Positions 16,860 through 19,506 of a stretch of DNA of 19,506 bases are shown piece after piece. The notes beneath the pieces are model-generated. The model saw only the letters and a list, made by a program, of their open reading frames with translations, was not told the origin of the DNA and searched no databases. The DNA lies in contig WHUX01000558.1 of assembly GCA_015179025.1 (NCBI GenBank), positions 1 to 19,506 on the forward strand, written 5' to 3'. The position numbers were made by a program, and so were the translations under genes. Numbering within the stretch: the first letter of the stretch is position 1; each line of letters begins with the position of its first letter. The stretch comes from Terfezia claveryi (taxonomy: Eukaryota; Ascomycota; Pezizomycetes; Pezizales; Pezizaceae).

Positions 16860-17010
16860 AGATAAGTAAGCCACTTCCTTACAATTACGAAGCTTTAGAA
16901 ATTGCATTCGTTGACTAGGCCTTTATCAGTAAATTCTCTATACTCATGTCAAAGCTAAAAACCCTCTGTGTTCTGGATGTTATCGATGGTCGACCCATCT
17001 CCTCCAAAGA
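16860..17010 (+). pseudogene. Element C protease remnant
   Basis: From about 16878 the sequence aligns with the B protease loop and then reads KFSILMSKLKTLCVLDVIDG. The loop Asp codon is lost to a one-base deletion, and Ser and Gly codons have changed in the C-to-T and G-to-A sense. GRPISS is intact here, whereas B has a stop at this Arg. Left border approximate. Confidence 0.65.
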
Positions 17011-18440
17011 TATCACTGATATCGCGTGCATGCCTGCTCTGCTTGGGGATCACTCCAAAGCCCTCCCGATGTTTATGACTAAGCTCAAATACCTGATTGT
17101 ACTCGAATCCTATGGCTAAGAATGCACAATGTATCAGTCAGCTTTAGCTCTTATACCCTGCAGTTCAACAGCCAGTTTTGCAAAAAATACTATGGGAATC
17201 CAAAGGCTTACCATTACTGGGCTGTATGCCTTGCCACCTCGAATAATCTACCCGACCCAGGTGGTGCACCAGCCTGCGCACCTCGATACCAATTCCCCTG
17301 TTTCCCCTGTTTCCCCTGTGCCTCCAGTTTCCCCTATACTCTCGGTTTCCTCTGTGCCCTAGTTTCCCTTATGACCCCGGTTTCCCCAGTGCCCTGGGGT
17401 CTCCAAAAACCTTTCAATGTTAGCTTCATCAGGATAGGGGCTTTTGCTTACCTTACCAGGAGGTACAAGCTGAAGGCTTATGCCCTGTCCATATATAAGG
17501 TGAACCTGGAAATCAACAAGATACGGCCTAAGAAGGAGTGGAAGGCCATGGTCATAGATGAATATCACGAGTTTATTGATCTGTTCTCAGAAAAAGCTGC
17601 AGAGAAGCTGGCGCCCCACTAACTATATGACCATACAATTCTGCTGGTAGAAGGTAAGACCCCTCCCTATGGGCCTCTCTACGAAATGTCCGGATGGAGC
17701 TAGAGGCCCTGAAGAAATACTTGGAGAAAAACCTTAACAAGAGCTTCATTCATCATAGCTCTTCTCCAGTGAGTGCTACTATACTGTTTGTGAAAAAATC
17801 AGATGGCTCTTTTCAGTTGTGCATAGATAATTGTGGCCTAAATGAGATAATAGTCAAGAACAAGTATTCCCTGCCTCTGATCCAGTCGATATTAGCCAGG
17901 CTTTCCAAGGCTAAATGGTTCACCAAACTGGATTTGAGAGGGGCATACAACCTGGTACGGATTGCTGAGGGGGAAGAGTAGAAAACGGCCTTCCAAACTC
18001 GTTATGGCTACTTCGAGTACAATGTCATGCCCTTTGGATTAACCAATGCCTAGCCTCTTTCTAGTACTTTATTAATGATACCTATAAGACTTCTTAGATG
18101 TGTTCTGCATGGCTTACCTCGATGATATCTTCATCTATTCAGATACCCTAGCAGAACACAAGATTCATGTCTGGCAGGTGTTGAAAAAGCTGGTACAAGC
18201 TGGATTGTACCTCAAGTCCGAGAAATATAAGTTTCATATGTAGGAAGGCAAATATCTAGGGTTGATTGTTACCATAGAAGGCATCCAGATAGATCCTACT
18301 AAAGTTGCCGTAATTCATGAGTAGAAAACTATGGCCAACTTGAAGGATGTGCAAGCCTTCTTAGGATTTGCTAACTTTTACTGCCGGTTCATTCTGGGAT
18401 ACTTAAGGATCGTGGCACTCCTGACGGCCTTGATGAAAAT
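17011..18440 (+). pseudogene. Element C reverse transcriptase
   Basis: RT motifs include SSSPVSATILFVKK, KLDLRGAYNLVRI (Asp at 17931-17933), PFGLTNA and [10 protein letters not shown] (YLDD at 18115-18126), followed by LGLIVTIEG and VQAFLGFANFY. PFGL keeps the Gly that B lost. TAG stops interrupt EGEE-KT (Trp in B), SF-YFIND (Gln in B), HM-EGKYLG (Gln in B) and HE-KT (Trp in B). A frameshift lies near 17120 and others around 17690 and 18090. About 70 bases of different sequence around 18430-18480 replace the B connection segment. Confidence 0.88.
17291..17395 (+). repeat. Imperfect 9-bp repeat (Ser-Pro-Val) in the element C spacer
   Basis: Copies of TTTCCCCTG and variants encode SPVSPVPPVSP. 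B has only about two copies at the matching place (near 10480-10505), so the array expanded in C. It lies in the spacer between protease and RT, where length change may be tolerated. Confidence 0.85.
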
Positions 18441-18960
18441 GAAGGCAGAAGCTGGCTCACACCTAATGGTAAAAAAGGCCTTCTAGTGGAATCCAAAAGC
18501 CCAGTTGGCCTTCTAGCACCTTAAGGAAGCCTTCTACTCAGCACAGATCCTGGCCTATTTCAACCCTGACAAGCAATGTTTCGTCTAAACTGATACTTCC
18601 ATCTATGTTTCCATGGGAATCCTATCCCAGAATGATGACAACGGCATTCTCTATCTAGTGGCTTACTTCTCGAAAAAGTACTCCCTGATGGAGTGTAATT
18701 ATGAGATCTATGACAAAGAATTAATGGCCATTATAAGAGCATTCGAGGAATGGAGACCATACCTGGAATCAGTAAAGGGAGTTATCGAGGTCCTCGCTGA
18801 CCATAAGAACTAGAGTACTTCACAACCACCAAATTGCTAAACTGCCGACAGGCTAGGTAGTCGGTATTCTCTCTCAGTTTAACTTCAAGATTAGATACCA
18901 CCCTAGAAAGGCTTGTAGCAAACCGGATATGTTAACTAGGAGATTAGGAGATCTCCCTGA
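18441..18960 (+). pseudogene. Element C RNase H and linker
   Basis: RNase H acids are visible at 18592-18594 ([14 protein letters not shown]), 18718-18720 (YDKELMAII) and 18799-18801 (LADHKN). The central block [19 protein letters not shown] is open. Two TAGs near 18483-18515 fall at positions where B has Trp or Gln-type codons. A TAA occurs just before TDTS, and a one-base loss after LADHKN shifts the frame. The linker then reads [20 protein letters not shown]. Confidence 0.85.
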
Positions 18961-19250
18961 AGGGGGGGATGAAAGGCTAAAGTACCAGAATCAGGTGGTA
19001 TTGAAACCTGGAAATCTCGACCTCACAGCCAATACCCTTGCTAATGCCAATACCAATGTAGAAGACAAACTGGACTCCGGGGCAGACCTTCTTCGGCAAG
19101 TATGGCAGCTATATATGGAGGACCCCTAGTCAAAAAAATAGTCACTACAGTGGAATCTGGACAATGCTATCATACCAAGATTTCCCTAGCCAAGTGCACC
19201 ACTCAGGACAGCCTTCTATACTACCTAAACCAGTCTATATACCAGAAGGG
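18961..19250 (+). pseudogene. Element C linker before integrase
   Basis: This matches the B linker ([29 protein letters not shown]) but lacks the long Asp-Ala expansion. It has only [17 protein letters not shown] stops follow MEDP and a few codons later. A frameshift leads into the integrase zinc domain. Confidence 0.8.
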
Positions 19251-19506
19251 GACTTGCACCTCAGCTTGATTGGGGAACATCATGACACTTTAGCCGCTGG
19301 CTACCCTGGAGTAGCTAAGACCCTAGAGCTACTAGCCAGGCAATACACTTGGATTGATCAGCAGAAAGACATAGAAAAGTATGTATAGAACTGCCATACC
19401 TGTAAAAGATCGAAGCCTACCCACCATGCCACTACAGAACTTTGAAGCCCCTAGAGATCCCAGACAAGCCCTAGTAGTACTTAACCATAGATTTCGTGAC
19501 TGGGCT
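19251..19506 (+). pseudogene. Element C integrase zinc domain and start of core
   Basis: The HHCC domain reads [20 protein letters not shown] and then NCHTCKRSKP. His is at 19278-19280; the second His is now Tyr (TAC at 19302-19304, CAC in B); Cys at 19392-19394 and 19401-19403. Both Cys are intact, complementing B where one is Phe. A TAG (KYV-NCHTC) and the paired TAGTAG near 19472-19477 replace likely Gln and Trp-Gln codons. The core start ATG is ATA, and its first Asp is at 19490-19492. The rest is outside the window. Confidence 0.85.

Larger units (their letters stand above)
16860..19506 (+). mobile_element. Retrotransposon C: 5'-truncated, RIP-mutated copy of the B family
   Basis: On the plus strand this region parallels the B pol from the protease active site to the first residues of the integrase core, and runs off the right edge. 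Gag, the 5' LTR and the primer site are absent on the left, so it is truncated or eroded there. Against B it shows many CpA-to-TpA changes on both strands. Nearly all in-frame stops are TAG from CAG or TGG. It lies head-to-head with B. It is not identical to B at many sites, so it comes from an independent insertion and not a recent duplication. Confidence 0.92.

Overview
The window is a fungal transposon graveyard. I see no host housekeeping gene, tRNA or rRNA. The best clue to the host is the mutation pattern. In-frame stops are mostly TAG and sit where related copies have CAG or TGG, and zinc-binding Cys codons have become Tyr. This is C-to-T change in a CpA context on both strands, the footprint of repeat-induced point mutation (RIP), which points to a filamentous ascomycete (Pezizomycotina). 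The species is not identified.

Layout: (1) Positions 1 to about 6250, minus strand, hold retrotransposon A, a decayed Ty3/gypsy-type element that runs off the left edge. In sense order it has a Gag-like region, protease, reverse transcriptase, RNase H, a long low-complexity segment with three CCHC zinc knuckles, and integrase. (2) At about 6251-6579, plus strand, lies a small decayed reading frame that continues in frame at 15795-15945 once element B is removed. (3) Positions 6580-15789, minus strand, are retrotransposon B, a Ty3/gypsy chromovirus. Its LTRs run TG...CA and are flanked by the 5-bp duplication TATTG. It carries Gag, protease, RT, RNase H, integrase (D-D-35-E) and a chromodomain, plus a polypurine tract and a primer site that looks self-primed (Tf1-like). 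(4) Inside the 5' LTR of B sits a 2,940-bp foldback element (12553-15492). It has perfect 13-bp terminal inverted repeats, a 2-bp GA duplication, GC-rich subterminal repeats, and a giant imperfect palindrome whose centre is an (AT)n-linked minisatellite running in both orientations. (5) Positions 15946-16859 are AT-rich and apparently noncoding, with perfect short palindromes and small tandem repeats. (6) From about 16860 to the right edge, plus strand, lies retrotransposon C, a second, more heavily mutated copy of the B family. It is truncated at its 5' side, keeps protease remnant through integrase start, and lies head-to-head with B.

Order of events read from the nesting: the locus carrying A and the small plus-strand frame came first, then B inserted, then the foldback element inserted into the B LTR. 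No protein in the window looks intact. Element B could once have encoded everything for its own retrotransposition. The foldback element has no recognisable transposase and would need one in trans.
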